From Anthopleura xanthogrammica (taxonomy: Eukaryota > Cnidaria > Anthozoa > Actiniaria > Actiniidae), in NCBI GenBank assembly GCA_964019055.1, contig OZ025211.1:11728400-11792399 (forward strand): a stretch of DNA of 64,000 nucleotides, read 5' to 3'. The translations under genes were made by a program, and so were the position numbers. Below, in pieces: positions 1-11,285 of this stretch. The first letter of the stretch is position 1. Each line of letters opens with the position of its first letter. Below the pieces are notes generated by a model. That model saw nothing but the letters and a program-made list of their open reading frames with translations. It was not told the DNA's origin and made no database searches.

Positions 1-484
1 GATGCATGCATGAAAAGTGCCATATGCATGCCTTAATTGCTATGACCGTCATGCTTTTTAAGACTTTGATCTTTGCATGACGGTGTCTGCCCCATGTTTA
101 TGCACTGTTTCAGACAGTCATTTGATTCGAAGGTCAGGAGAGTAAATTCTTGCACACTGTGATTGGTCTGGCGGCAGTGCCTTGCCATGTAATGACCGTG
201 CAGTGAGCTAATTTCACAGTCATACAAAAACTGTTCTATATATTATAATAATATTAACTTTATTATTGCCTCAAAATCTTATAGCTGGGCACAGGTGCCC
301 TACTAATTGGGGAGACCAACATTATATATTTAGTTAAAACTGCATGGCTGACAGTAAAGTAAAATATATTCATTTGATAGATCAGAAAATGGATTTTATG
401 TGTCTGAGTAAAAAAATATATATAGCAACTGTTTTTAGATGTTCTGTACATTATCAGTACTGCATGTTAACATAATATATTATA

Positions 485-545
485 CATCAAGATAGAGTTC
501 TGCATCAAGAGTTCTGTGCTACTGCTCTTAGTGCATGCTCATATA
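485..545. repeat. Half-copy of a foldback-element terminal repeat
   Basis: The stretch with CATCAAGAGTTCTG, ACTGCTCTTAGTGCATGCTC resembles the terminal inverted repeat of the two elements at 1255-1510 and 2996-3260, but no matching second end is seen. Probably a decayed relic. Confidence 0.4.
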
Positions 546-807
546 ATTGTGAAAAAGTGAGACTGTAATTTGTAATATATTTTTATTATCAATGTATTTT
601 CTTGTCTCCCCTGGGGTGACCCTGGTACCAGGGAAACGTTTCCCCATGTAAACAGCCCCTCATAATGTTATAAGACCCCTAAATATGAGCCCAACCAGTT
701 ATAAGCCCATCAAGAAATCCTAAATTCTATTTCAATTCTAGATTGAGGAAATAATTATTTCTAAAACAAGTGTTTGATAATTGATTGTATTTATTGTCCC
801 TTTACAG

Positions 808-3800
808 CTTCAAAGAATGCATTGAGTTTGCAAAACAAGGCCAATATGACTCTTTTCTTGCTGTTGGTGGTGGTTCTGTCATGGACACAGCTAAAGCGGC
901 CAACCTTTACTCCTGTTACCCTGACAGTGATTTTCTAGACTTTGTGAATGCTCCCATTGGGCATGGGAAACCTGTGGATAAACGTCTTAAACCACTGATT
1001 GCAGGTATATAACAGAGGTATAAGGTACAAGAAAAATTCTACAAACTTTACCACTCTGAGGTGACAGAAAGCCTTACAGATCTAGGACCCAATTTCAAGG
1101 CAACTGATAGATCGAATTAGGATTTGTAAGTTGATTTTTGTGGAGGGAGGAAAACCAGAGAACCTGGAGAAAAACCCTTGAAGCACAGGGAAACCAACAA
1201 ACAACTCTACTCACATATGACACCAAGCCTGGCGGGGCTCAAACCCAGGTCGCATACACGCATCAAACATTCCACGCTACTGCTCTAAGCGCATGCTCAG
1301 GGTGAGATAATATTTTGTAAAATATGCAATTTTTTGGTATATTTGACTCAAAATTCGCTTAACGGTACGTGATCTTGAATATTTAATGAAAATTGTGTTT
1401 GACAAGAAAAATACAACTAAAATATAGCTTGTTTTACAAAATATTATCTCACTTTTTAATCCCCCTGAGCATGCGCTTAGAGCAGTAGCGCGGAATGCTT
1501 GATGCGTGTATTGGTGAGAGGCGAGTGCTCTCACTGCTATGCCACCCATGCTTCCCATACTGTACTACAGTGCAATAAAAGTACATACATTTTATACTGT
1601 AGCATCTTCACATTTACAAAGTCAGGCCGTCAAATCAAAGGTTTGACTGTTTGAAGCCAAAGCACAAACATTGAACCAGATCAACTTGGTATCTTGATTC
1701 ATATTTCAAAGCAGAGTTCTATGTGTTCTCTATAGTTCCAACGACAGCAGGAACAGGAAGTGAGACAACTGGAGTAGCGATATTTGACTATGAACCTCTG
1801 AATGCTAAAACAGGTTAGCATATATACACCTATTTTGAAAAATTACACCCCATCCATTCCCATTCTATTTTATCCCATCCTATCTCATCCCATCCTATCC
1901 CATCCTATCTTTTCCCATCCTATCCCATCCCATCCTACCTTTTCCCATCCTATCCCATCCCATCCTATCTCATCCCATCCTTTCCCATTCTATCTTATCT
2001 TATCCAATCCTAGCCATCCCATCCTATCCCATCCCATTCCATCCTATCCCATCGCATCCCATTTTATCCTATCTCATCCCATCCCATTCTATTCTATTCC
2101 ATTTAACTATTTTATTTCTGTTTGTCAACGTGGCCATATTGTAAGGTATTGCAAACAGAGCAATTCGTCCTCTACTTGGTATTGTTGATCCATTGCACAC
2201 CTTGCACATGCCAGAGAGGGTAGCAGCTAACAGTGGCTTTGATGTGCTATGGTGAGTTGAATGAATTTTTCCATAGCTCCATAGCTTTTGGACAGAGCAT
2301 CCATCATCAGGGCAAGTGAAAAAGTACAACACACGCGAGATAAGTTGGTAACAAGCAATAACTATTATATTGTTGCTAGTACAGAAACTCGTTTCCAGTT
2401 AGCTTGATCTTTTCAAGCTGAAGGTCTTTGAACAATTTCCCAGTTCTCTGCGCCATCTTGAAAGGTAGCCATGCCTTTGCATCGAAGCAAGACATGAGGT
2501 GACCTTGCAATGATAGAGACATGTGAATAATTGTCCAAGGTGTTAAAAAAGGTCTCTATCATTACAAGGTCACTGTTCGTCTCGCTTCGATGCAAAGGCA
2601 TGGCTACCTTCAAAGATGGCGCAGGGAACTGTGAAGAGGACTGTTAACTACCAATTTTTCTCTCTCTTATTCTCACATAAGCATTGTTTGTAAATTCTGA
2701 TTTTAATACCTCAACTTTATTATTATAATGACTGTTTGTTTTCAACATTTTGCAGCCATTCAATAGAATCCTATACAGCTATCCCCTACACGAAGAGAGG
2801 ACCTCGACCAGAAAACCCTAACATGAGACCTGCATACCAAGGAAGCAACCCAATCAGTGATGTGTGGGCAACACATGCTCTAAATATCGTACACAAGTAT
2901 ATGAAGAGGTATGGGGAATCTTTCCCACTATTTGACCTCATTCTGCACATCAAATAAAGACTGTGGGATAGACATGTGCATAAGGCCCACTAGTATACAC
3001 GCATTAAGCATTCCGCGCTACTGCTCTAAGAGCATGCTCATGGGATTAAAAAGTGAGATAATATTTTGTAAAACATGTTATATTTTAGTTGTATTTTTCT
3101 TGTCAAACACAATTTTCATTAAATATTCAAGATCACGTACCGTTAAGCGAATTTTGAGTCAAATATACCAAAAAATTGCATATTTTACAAAATATTATCC
3201 CACTTTTTAATCCCCTGAGCATGCGCTTAGAGCAGTAGCGCGGAATGCTTGATGCATGTAAAGACTTTTTACGTGACGTCAAAGCAGCTCAATTTGGAGG
3301 ACAAAACAATTAAGGAATAAAAAACAGTTTTCCGCGTATTATACTCTGATAAAGACACGCGGGATGTGGAGAGAACACGAGAGAAGCGTAGGAAACCACG
3401 ACGCGTAGCGGAGTGGTTTCCAGCTTCTCAAGTGTTCTCTCCACATCCCAAGTGTCTTTATCAGAGTATAATACACGGAAAACTGTTTTTTATTGCTTTT
3501 ATAAAATAACTAACTTTTCGAGTGAGAAAAAAAATGACGTGATCATGTATTATGCTCTCATAAAACATGGCTTTTTGACCAATCAGAGCGCGCGTAATAT
3601 CAAAGTTATTTTATAAAAGAATTTCTACCTCTTGAGAATTGGAACTTTTTGATTTGTCCTCCAAATTGAGCTGCATTTCGATGTGCTTCAAGGGGTCTAT
3701 GATTGATTGAACCGGAAGTTTTTACTTGTTAATAGAGAAGCTAGATAGATAGGAGTTCAAAAGACTTTCATGTGCTATTTAGTTGATTAATTTTCCTTCT

Positions 3801-5847
3801 TCTGTTGTTCAGAGCTGTTAAAGATCCTGAGGATTTGGAAGCAAGGTCTGCTATGCATTTAGCAAGTGTGTATGCTGGTGTAGGATTCGGCAATGCAGGG
3901 GTACACTTATGGTAAGTTAGTTCATCTCATCTCTGCTTTAATAAGTTATCATAATAACTATATATATTTAGAAAAGATCGTTAACATTACACATTGTTTA
4001 CAGCATAGAGCTTTAATTTGCTTATGTACTGAAAAGAACAAAAGAAAATAAATAGGAATATTCTACAATTTTTTTAATTTTTTAAGTGCTGCAGGAGGTC
4101 AATGTGTTGACACACATTTCTGACATTACTGCAAGAATCCTCGAATTGTAATTCTTATAAATTTACATCATTTGTAGTCATGGGATGTCATATCCAATAT
4201 CTGGTCTGGTAAAGTCCTACAAGGCTAAGGATTATGATGTTGAGCACTCATTAGTGGTAAGTAGTGAGAAACCTATACTCATTTCAATAAAGTTAAGCTC
4301 AGTTTAAACTGCGAGACCAGCAAGGATTATGGGTAGATGCATTTCACATTTTTCCACCACTTGATAACTATTGATGGACTTGAGATCTTTGACCAGTTAC
4401 AGTCTCACCTCATGTGAGCATCCTCAAGCTGCAGCTTATATCAAAAGCTTTACTTGTTGGATATGAAATGTTTCCCATAATAGACCATTTCACGGTTGTC
4501 GTCGCTCAACCTTAGCCTCGATAGTGTACAGTATAATATATTCTTTAGAATTTGACTACAGCTCACGGTAATTTAAGGAATGTACACATTATCAAACAAT
4601 AGACTATTTTCGAGATGCACGAGTGCTTTCAAAAATATTTATTGAAACACTTAAAACTTCCACGGGCTTGAGTCAAATTCTAAAGAATAAATTACACGCT
4701 ATCGAGGCTGAGGTTGATCGACGAGAACCGTGAAATGGTCTATTCTCAGCGGTTCCAGCTTTGTAAGTTTTCAATGACTAACTTTATTGAAATAAGTATA
4801 TATATGACATTTTCCAGTTGATCATAAGTCATGTCTTATCCTAAAATTCTGTAGCCAAGTTTTTTTATTGTTTTTGGTGATAAAGTCACCGTCAGTCCAC
4901 AAAACAACTCTATTTGAATGATTCATCCAGTTAACATTATTTTTCTTTCTATCATTTTATAGCCACATGGTCTATCAGTGGTTCTGACAGCCCCTGCAGT
5001 CTTCACGTTCACAGCACCTGCCTGTCCTGACCGACATATCGAGGCTGCTAAACTATTAGGTACTACTTCAATCAAATGAAACATTACTGTACATTATAGA
5101 ATTTTTTTCAAATTCGTACAATACCACTGTGTTCCTTGACTGCAGACTCATTTACTCAGGGTTAGCCTCATTTCAGTGTCAAAATATTCACAAATATCAA
5201 CGGTAAAGTAAAGAATGCACAACTTCAACAATACAAACACTTTGAAATACAGTGGACCTTCACTGGAACACATGAATATTCTACACAAAATTGAGGCGAC
5301 TGCTCAGTTCAAACGTCGAACTTCTCATGAGCCGAACCTAATGACATCAAAGAATATCGCCTTTTTATCCATTGTTTTCAATGCGTTCGGCTAATGAGAA
5401 GATTGACGTTTGAACAGGGACTAACCCTGAACAACAGAGAACTCAAAACTGGAGTCTAGCTATTATATATTATATATTATTAGCTATTATTATCTGATGG
5501 ATTTTGCAGAAATACCTTAGAATATATACGGAAGATTTACAAAAAAATCTAAAACATCTACATTATATACAAAGAATAAGATGTTTGTTTGTCGTTTTCC
5601 AGGTGCTGACACGACCAATGTCAAGAGAGAAGATGCTGGGTTACTTCTGTCCGACACGCTCCGTCAGTTCATGTTATCCTTGGGAGTTGATAACGGTTTG
5701 AAAGCACTTGGTTACACTAACGATGACATACCTGCTTTAGTAAAAGGAACAATACCTCAGCAACGAGTCACAAAACTAGCCCCAGCGGGTGCCCCTGGGG
5801 AGGAAGAGTTGGCGAGGTTATTCGAAACATCTATGACTGTGTATTGA
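808..5847 (+). CDS. ADHFE1: Hydroxyacid-oxoacid transhydrogenase, 3' eight exons (partial)
   Basis: Iron-containing (group III) alcohol dehydrogenase family. ADHFE1 is a mitochondrial enzyme that couples oxidation of 4-hydroxybutyrate to reduction of 2-oxoglutarate. I read exons 808-1004, 1736-1813, 2146-2251, 2756-2908, 3813-3911, 4178-4256, 4963-5059 and 5603-5847, each with AG/GT borders. They join in one frame to 351 residues ending in TGA at 5845-5847. Recognisable stretches are the cofactor motif [17 protein letters not shown], then [32 protein letters not shown], the metal-site region [30 protein letters not shown] and the C-terminal [19 protein letters not shown]. Against the roughly 467-residue vertebrate protein, about 115 N-terminal residues, including the mitochondrial targeting peptide, must lie left of the window. 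The introns hold several foldback elements but the coding exons look intact. Confidence 0.95.
1128..1553 (-). mobile_element. tRNA-like SINE, interrupted by a foldback element
   Basis: Read on the minus strand, 1553-1511 is a SINE head (GGGTGGCATAGCAGTGAGAG, box-A-like) and 1254-1128 is the continuation (GGGTTTGAGCCCCGCC, box-B-like, then TGCTTCAAGGG and TTTTCCTCCCTCC). The uninterrupted relative at 33971-34201 shows the two halves are normally contiguous. The 256-bp element at 1255-1510 sits between them. Confidence 0.7.
1255..1510. mobile_element. Foldback MITE, family D copy 1 (inside a SINE)
   Basis: Terminal inverted repeats start TACACGCATCAA and continue through CATTCCRCGCTACTGCTC to GCATGCTCAG, with near-mirror internal sequence. 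It has no coding capacity. The second copy, 2996-3260, lies in another ADHFE1 intron with its asymmetric core in the opposite orientation. Confidence 0.8.
1855..2105. repeat. CCCATCCTAT-type decanucleotide tandem repeat
   Basis: About 250 bp of imperfect pyrimidine-rich 5- and 10-bp units (CCCAT, CCTAT) in an ADHFE1 intron, ending about 40 bp before the next exon. Open frames across it are artefacts of the repeat. Confidence 0.9.
2437..2645. mobile_element. Foldback MITE, family A copy 1
   Basis: Long inverted repeat of about 90 bp per arm with ends CAGTTCTCTGCGCCATCTTG / GCGCAGGGAACTGTG. The arms contain GCATCGAAGC and AATGATAGAGAC. The short loop (TGTGAATAATTGTCC) is reversed relative to the copies at 30990, 41766 and 55705. 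It lies in an ADHFE1 intron. Confidence 0.85.
2996..3260. mobile_element. Foldback MITE, family D copy 2
   Basis: Same family as 1255-1510, with the internal core in reverse orientation. Its right end, GATGCATGTA, abuts the family C element that begins at 3261. Confidence 0.8.
3261..3700. mobile_element. Family C element carrying a nested foldback
   Basis: The outer halves (GACGTCAAAGCAGCTCAATT ... GTCCTCCAAATTGAGCTGCA ... CAAGGGGTCTAT) match the short copies at 28822-28959 and 60580-60716. Between them lies extra sequence, about 3311-3620, with a palindromic core at about 3323-3497 (arms AACAGTTTTCCGCGTATTAT, ATGTGGAGAGAACAC). Confidence 0.7.
4480..4744. mobile_element. Foldback MITE, family B copy 1
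   Basis: Terminal repeats TAGACCATTTCACGGTTGTC and their complement. The arms run through CCTCGATAGTGT and TTCTTTAGAATTTGACTA. It lies in an ADHFE1 intron. Other copies are at 32012-32228 and 42347-43457. Confidence 0.85.
5097..5440. mobile_element. Family E element with family F foldback nested in it
   Basis: The part from TTTTCAAATTCGTACAATAC through GTAAAGTAAAGAATGCACAA matches the copies at 33765 and 56449. At 5312-5423 it is interrupted by a palindrome with arms GTTCAAACGTCGA and CATGAGCCGAA, which is also found at 41540-41716. After it the sequence resumes with GGGACTAACCCTG. Confidence 0.65.
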
Positions 5848-6944
5848 GAACCTTTGATATGATTGTATAATGTACTTTTTTCGTACTAATTTTCGCGCCA
5901 TTAATTTTCGCGATTTACACGAATTGAAAAAAGTGGTAAATTTAAGGCTCGCGAAATTTATGCACAAGAAAATTAATACCGTAATTAGAATTTACGTTAT
6001 CAAGGAATCGTGCCTTTCACAGTTCCTTGCGCCATCTTGAATTATCAAAGGTAGCCGTGTGCATTTGCATCGAAGCAATACACGTGTTACAGGCATGTGA
6101 ATAATTGTCCAATTGTCCAATAATTGTTAAAAAAAAGTCTCTATAATTGCAAGGTCACCTCATATCTCGGCTCACGGCTACCTTTCAAGATGGCGCAGGG
6201 AACTGTGAGGGGAACTATTGGCGTATCCGACATCGCAGAAGGAATCGTCCACCAGACGAAATATGGTAGAGGAAATCGGGAAAATTTTGGGATTCTATTT
6301 TTTTGTAGTGAAGTTGTGTGAGATTTCATTCAGCTTTCAATCAATGTTATCGTGCTAATTAACAATTATTAAGACGAACTCGAGATTTCTATCGGCTGAT
6401 AGTTGACGAGGGGCTCCGGCCCCGAGTCAACTATCAAAGCCGATAGAAATCGAGAGTGAGTCTTCTAATTGTTTTAGTAAAAATCTCAACTAAACTATAC
6501 TATACTAAACTAAACTAAACTTCACAAAAGCGCGAAGGAAAAGCCGCCATTTTTTCAAAACAAGTCCGGCTTTCTCTACCCACTATCTATCGGCTGATAG
6601 ATAGTGAGTACGTTAGCCAATCAGAATGCAGGATTTGCAATAGTATAGTAGTAGAATTTTACTAATTATTATTAGAAGCAAGTATTTGTGCGATAATGGA
6701 CGGGTGAGATGGTCACCTGGTTTCAAATACTCCAAACAGGTAAGGGTGGGGGTTTGCATGGTGTGCTTCAGGGGACGTACATAAAATAGGCTTATAAATA
6801 AGACCATTTTATGAAAATGTATTCAAGTTATGAAATTTATGAATTACTCCTAGGTCAAACGCAGGGGTTGGGGGGATTTGGCAATGAAAAGTACTTCCTT
6901 GGCTAGAACATCCCTCGCAAATGGGATGCAGTTCTGAACCGTCT
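5848..6944. other. Intergenic stretch between two convergent genes
   Basis: There is no supported gene. It holds the family A MITE at about 6013-6223 and a foldback at about 6357-6480 (arms CGAACTCGAGATTTCTATCG / its complement, loop GGGGCTCCGGCCCC). A short palindrome around 6583-6610 has arms TATCTATCGGCTGATAGATA. No clear AATAAA was seen for either flanking gene. Confidence 0.7.
6013..6223. mobile_element. Foldback MITE, family A copy 2
   Basis: Ends CACAGTTCCTTGCGCCATCT / AAGATGGCGCAGGGAACTGT, more diverged internally than the other four copies. The minus- and plus-strand open frames here are the two arms of the element, not genes. Confidence 0.8.
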
Positions 6945-7601
6945 TTATTCAGTAGAAAACGGTGTTTGGCTTTCGAGATGAAAAGGTGCGAATGTTACAA
7001 ATTCTTCAACTGTTGATTGAATGTTTTTAAAAGATGGTCTTTCTTCGGGTTCTTTTTTCGAACAATCCTGCATAATCTTGTAGATCTGTTCCGGGCAATC
7101 TTTTGGGCATGGCATACAAAAGCTGCCTTCCAGTATACGGTCCATGTAATTTGAAACAGAAACATGTGCATATGGTGTACGGCCATGTGTCATCAATTCA
7201 TATAACAGTATTCCATAAGACCAGACATCAGACTTGGTTGTATATCTATCGCACAGAAATGCTTCTGGTGCCATCCATCTGAAGTGAGGAATGCATATGT
7301 CTTCATCTTGAATGCCCATATCTTGATCAATCATCCTGCAAAGACCAACGTCAGCGATTTTTACAGCGTCATTCTTCATTAGAATATTTTTAGCTGCTAG
7401 TTCTCCGTGAACATAATTTTTCATCTCAAGATAAACCATGCCGTTTGCAATCTGCTCAGCAAATGCAATCAATTGAGGAAGCTTAGAGCTTCTTCCTGCA
7501 TCTCGTAGATAGTCAAGTAAACTTCCACAAGGCATCAGTTCTGATATAATGTATAGCGGGTGTTGCTTGGTACACATCGCATAATAACGCAATACGTATG
7601 C
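6945..7601 (-). CDS. Tyrosine-kinase-like C-lobe exon with altered catalytic motifs
   Basis: A terminal exon (acceptor just above 7601, stop at 6945-6947) encoding 218 residues that align to a protein tyrosine kinase from beta-4/5 to the end of the C-lobe. Visible marks are PLYIISELMPCGSLLDYLRD, MAPEAF (APE motif), SDVWSYGILLYELMTHGRTP and RPSF. The catalytic loop reads HGELAAKN instead of HRDLAARN, so the catalytic aspartate is glutamate (codon 7401-7403). The metal-binding motif reads DVG instead of DFG. The loop Asn and the DVG Asp are kept. The N-lobe (glycine loop, VAVK lysine) must come from upstream exons, which I could not find between 7602 and 13127. It could be a pseudokinase, a weakly active kinase or the remnant of a broken gene. 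The domain assignment is firm; the activity call is inference. Confidence 0.85.
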   Translation of the reverse strand, partial: AYVLRYYAMCTKQHPLYIISELMPCGSLLDYLRDAGRSSKLPQLIAFAEQIANGMVYLEMKNYVHGELAAKNILMKNDAVKIADVGLCRMIDQDMGIQDEDICIPHFRWMAPEAFLCDRYTTKSDVWSYGILLYELMTHGRTPYAHVSVSNYMDRILEGSFCMPCPKDCPEQIYKIMQDCSKKEPEERPSFKNIQSTVEEFVTFAPFHLESQTPFSTE

Positions 7602-9701
7602 CTGCGTAAACTCAGATTATTACTCAAGGAAAAACATTTCAAAAGCCTTTATTTTTTGATAGTATTATTTTTGTGGTATCTCTTAGGGGTTAAAATTTGC
7701 CAAGTCACGCCCTTTTGAAAAAACTTCGGGTATCTTTTAGGGGTATTTTTGGAAATTTCCGACGAGCATACCCGATACTTTACCCCCTGAGTCACCCCCC
7801 CCCCCCCCCCCCCGGGGGTTTTCCGTTCCTGTGGACTGAACAACCTTTATCCTACTTTACGTACAACAACAGGTTTGATTGCGTTACTAACGCGTTTTAA
7901 CGAGTATTAAGTTACTTGTTTACCTAGACTACCTTATAAAGACTAGCATGTCTGATGAAATAACTATCTTCTGTACGATTCGTTAAGGCAGCGGGACTGG
8001 GGCGAGAACCAATTTCGAACTCACAACTCTCCCGCTTAGGCATTTTGTCACGCGTACACAACCCACCACCAGCCACCCCACAAGGCTAGTTTTGTTGTTG
8101 ACAAATTCTTCGACAAAGTTCGAAATTTTTACACTTTGTTGGTTAATTTTACTTAAAAAAAACGAAAGATAACTACAGATAATCCAAAACAATATCAGGT
8201 TTGGTGAATTTACCTTGGATGTCATTCATTCAACTCCAAATTTTGGAGATTCAATCCAAGTTTCCGGACTTTTTCAATACTAAGCTCGGACAAAGCTGCA
8301 CCAAATCCCTTTATTAAATTATATTGACCCAAATCCACACATATGATACCATAGGGAAATTCATCGGAAAAAATTGTCCATACATTTGGAACATTTGCTC
8401 TTTTCGGTCCTCAGCGTTTTGTGCGAAGCAAAAGGCTGTGCTTAAAAAGTTATAAGCACAAGTAAAGCGTAAAACAACATCCTAATGGCTCGGTAAATCT
8501 ACTATTCTTTAGCTAGCTACTACCTTGTGTTTTCGAGGCTATGAGTCTTAAGATATCTTAAGAGGCAAATATATAGGACAACGGATAGAATGAGCTTATA
8601 AAATCAGCGAAAAGACGGTGAAAATTTTCAACGCACTACTATGAATTATATATCAAAATGCTCAGAAAAGCGCGGGGTTTTCTAATCCACTTCTGTTATT
8701 TTGACAGTTCTGTTTAATTTCAAAGAGAGACGATTTTCTAGCTTGACCCCGGTTATGTCACGCATTTCCCTTGTAAAATACATCCAACTGCATGCATTCA
8801 CCTAAAAAAATACGGGGATTTTTTACAACAGAATCAACTAAAATTAATACAATGCAGTCCGTAAATAAATGAATTAACTGTATCCGCTTCTGTTATTTGC
8901 CTAGATAGTTACAATTTTGAGAAAAATCCCAAAAATTAACCGTGTTTTTGAGGTCTTCGTGTGGGGGCGTGAGCCCCAAATCGCTACTTAGTGTTTGTAA
9001 ATGTTCTAGTGCATTTTTTACTAAATGTTTTTGCTCGTTCTTATTATAGAGGACATTGTCTTGACCTGGAATAAAAAAATTAATTAAACGCGATTTTTTT
9101 TTTCGATTTTATTTTCACCTTTTACTTTTATCTAAATTGGGCTCTCTGTGAACAAATCCTGTCACGAACTGCTTTTCGTTTTGGAACCGGAAGTCGTTTC
9201 CATGCGATTGACGTCACACTAAAAAAGCTCTATATGGATGGAGAACGTCATCCATCACAAACGGAAAGCTGGAACAGTTAAAAAAAAACCTTTAACCTTA
9301 TGCACCAATGTCTATTGGTCGCGATCGATAAATTTTAACTGGGATCCCTTTGTTATTTGGATCTAAATTAATCAACCAATCATTTCTAATGTTAAAACCT
9401 ATCCGTAGTCGAGATATTACGAGTTTCCTGATTGGCTAAAAAGCAGTTTAAGCGAAGGAAGACCACAAAAGACATTTGCTCGCGCTTAGTGCCGCCATGA
9501 TGGAAAATGTGACTTTATGCTTTCAAAGTGAGCGGGCAAAAATCATTAAAAACGGACTAAAATGGCCAAAGCAATTACTCATAGTATAACTGATCAGTTC
9601 TTGTAATATCCAAAGTTTTGCTCAGCTCCGAGCTACAGATAAATTAGCACCCCTTATTCAATTCTTTTCAGTTAAGATTAGAGAATTTTGAATTTTGCAA
9701 T

Positions 9702-10202
9702 GACCCGAGTTTTTCTCTCGAGATTGATTTCGTGTATTCGCCGCTCCGAGGTTGAGAAAGAGACTGAGGCCTAGTGCAAATATTAATTGAATTATTAAGA
9801 ATTGATCCTCATCACAAAAAATATCAATCTAATATTAGTAGTATAACCGAGTTTGAGCATGTTTGGATGAAAACTTACTCGGTGAGTGGCAAGCTTTGGA
9901 AGTCGCAAAAACAAGAATGTATAGTGTTTGAGGACAGTGTCTCCCAAAACCATTCTCTCCTATCTTATTTTTACGATTTGTTTTCAAACAAATTTGTTTT
10001 TAAAAAGCCTGCTAATTAGTCAGTATTTGCCCAAGCATTCTAAAACTTTGTACACTTAATTTTTTTGTGTGTGGTCTTTCATGTGATGGAGTTTGTTTTT
10101 GATTAGATTAATATTTCTAGACTCGGTCTCAGTCCCTCTCGACCTCGGGACGGCACAAGCGGTTCCCGAACATGTTCAGCGTCGGTACGAAACTAGGAGA
10201 GC
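9702..10202. mobile_element. Repeat relic split by a 413-bp inverted-repeat element
   Basis: 9702-9740 (CCCGAGTTTTTCTCTCGA) plus 10154-10202 (CGGTTCCCGAAC, CAGCGTCGGTACGA) together match, reversed, the unbroken stretch at about 24015-24105. The interruption, 9741-10153, has ends CCGCTCCGAGGTTGAGA / CTCGACCTCGGGACGG, imperfect terminal inverted repeats. An 81-codon open frame inside it is not recognisable. Confidence 0.6.
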
Positions 10203-10828
10203 CTTATTACTTTCAGGCATGCGACAGCTTCCGGTGTGAGGCCGAGGAGAAAAGAACGGAAGATCAAAGAGGCAAAGGGTGACAGAATGCATGAAGGAGG
10301 TAATCTAGCTTTCGTTTCAGCCATTTTAGAGATAGCAGCTTATGTACATATAAGACAGCATGAAGTAAATGCATTGATTCAACTTTTGTGAATTGCATTG
10401 CAGGCAGCCAACCAACTTACCATGAGAACTGGATTACAGCAGTTCATTCTATATAGCTGCGTCTCTTCTAATGGAATCGCGACAAAAGTGATGACAATGG
10501 TGGAACAAAGATGACGGCGTCAAGGCATCAGTAGCTCTAATATTCAATCAGGAATTATACCTGTGGGCATCTTTTTCATTGTACCTAATGCCTACAAGAT
10601 GCCTTCGTGTTTATAATCTTAACATAATAACATTTGGCGTTTTCTGTTCGTCGATATCTACGTGTGATAAGAAGACTTTATAAGAAAAATTAGCAGGCCA
10701 GAGTTCAAGGTATGGCCATGGGAGAATTAATTCTACCTTGGTATGGCTTATCCTCTGACCTATTTGATACCGTTGGTCGCCAATAGAAATTATCGGGTCG
10801 TGGTTCTAGGCAATGTTAGGAAATAATG

Positions 10829-10843
10829 ATGATGATAATAATG

Positions 10844-10882
<39 letters not shown>

Positions 10883-10915
10883 GTAATAATAATAAATAAT
10901 AATAATAAAAATAAC
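10829..10915. repeat. AAT trinucleotide microsatellite
   Basis: About 85 bp of (AAT)n with a few substitutions, shading into AAC units. Confidence 0.95.
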
Positions 10916-10989
10916 AACAACGACAACAACAACATCTTTTATTCAAACACGGTAAATCGTGGTTTTTTTTTTCATGGTACGTGTTTTTT

Positions 10990-11285
10990 TTCTTTGACAC
11001 TTGGTCGGTTTTTTTTTTTTTGGTTTTCTTTGAAACTTGGTCGGTTTTTTTTTGGTTTTCTTTGACACTTGGTCGGTTTTTTTTTTTTGGTTTTCTTTGA
11101 AACTTGGTCGGTTTTTTTTTGGTTTTCTTTGACACTTGGTCGGTTTTTTTTTTGGTTTCCTTTGAAACTTGGTCGGTTTTTTTTTGGTTTTCTTTGACAC
11201 TTGGTCGGTTTTTTTTTTTTTGGTTTTCTTTGACACTTGGTCGGTTTTTTTTGGGGTTTTCTTTGACACTTGGTCGGTTTTCTTT
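10990..11285. repeat. GACACTTGGTCGG minisatellite with T tracts
   Basis: About nine units of roughly 30-36 bp, each made of a T tract, GGTTTTCTTTG and then ACACTTGGTCGG or AAACTTGGTCGG. The two unit types partly alternate. It continues to about 11500 as degenerate TTTCTTTG repeats. Lysine-rich open frames on the minus strand are repeat artefacts. Confidence 0.9.

Noticed and set aside
7990..8095. Possible tRNA gene on the minus strand
   Set aside because: Box-B-like sequence is present but no cloverleaf or proper acceptor stem could be drawn; at most a SINE head relic.
8222..8460. Two overlapping minus-strand frames (QNAEDRKEQMFQMYGQFFP; GFGAALSELSIEKVRKLGLN)
   Set aside because: Open stretches in different frames with no kinase N-lobe features; insufficient to call exons.
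8700..8820. Minus-strand exon-like stretch after a TTTTTTAG acceptor (VNACSWMYFTREMRDITGVK..., 39 codons to a stop)
   Set aside because: Phase fits the DED exon, but 39 open codons after a chance acceptor are not rare and the sequence matches no family I know.
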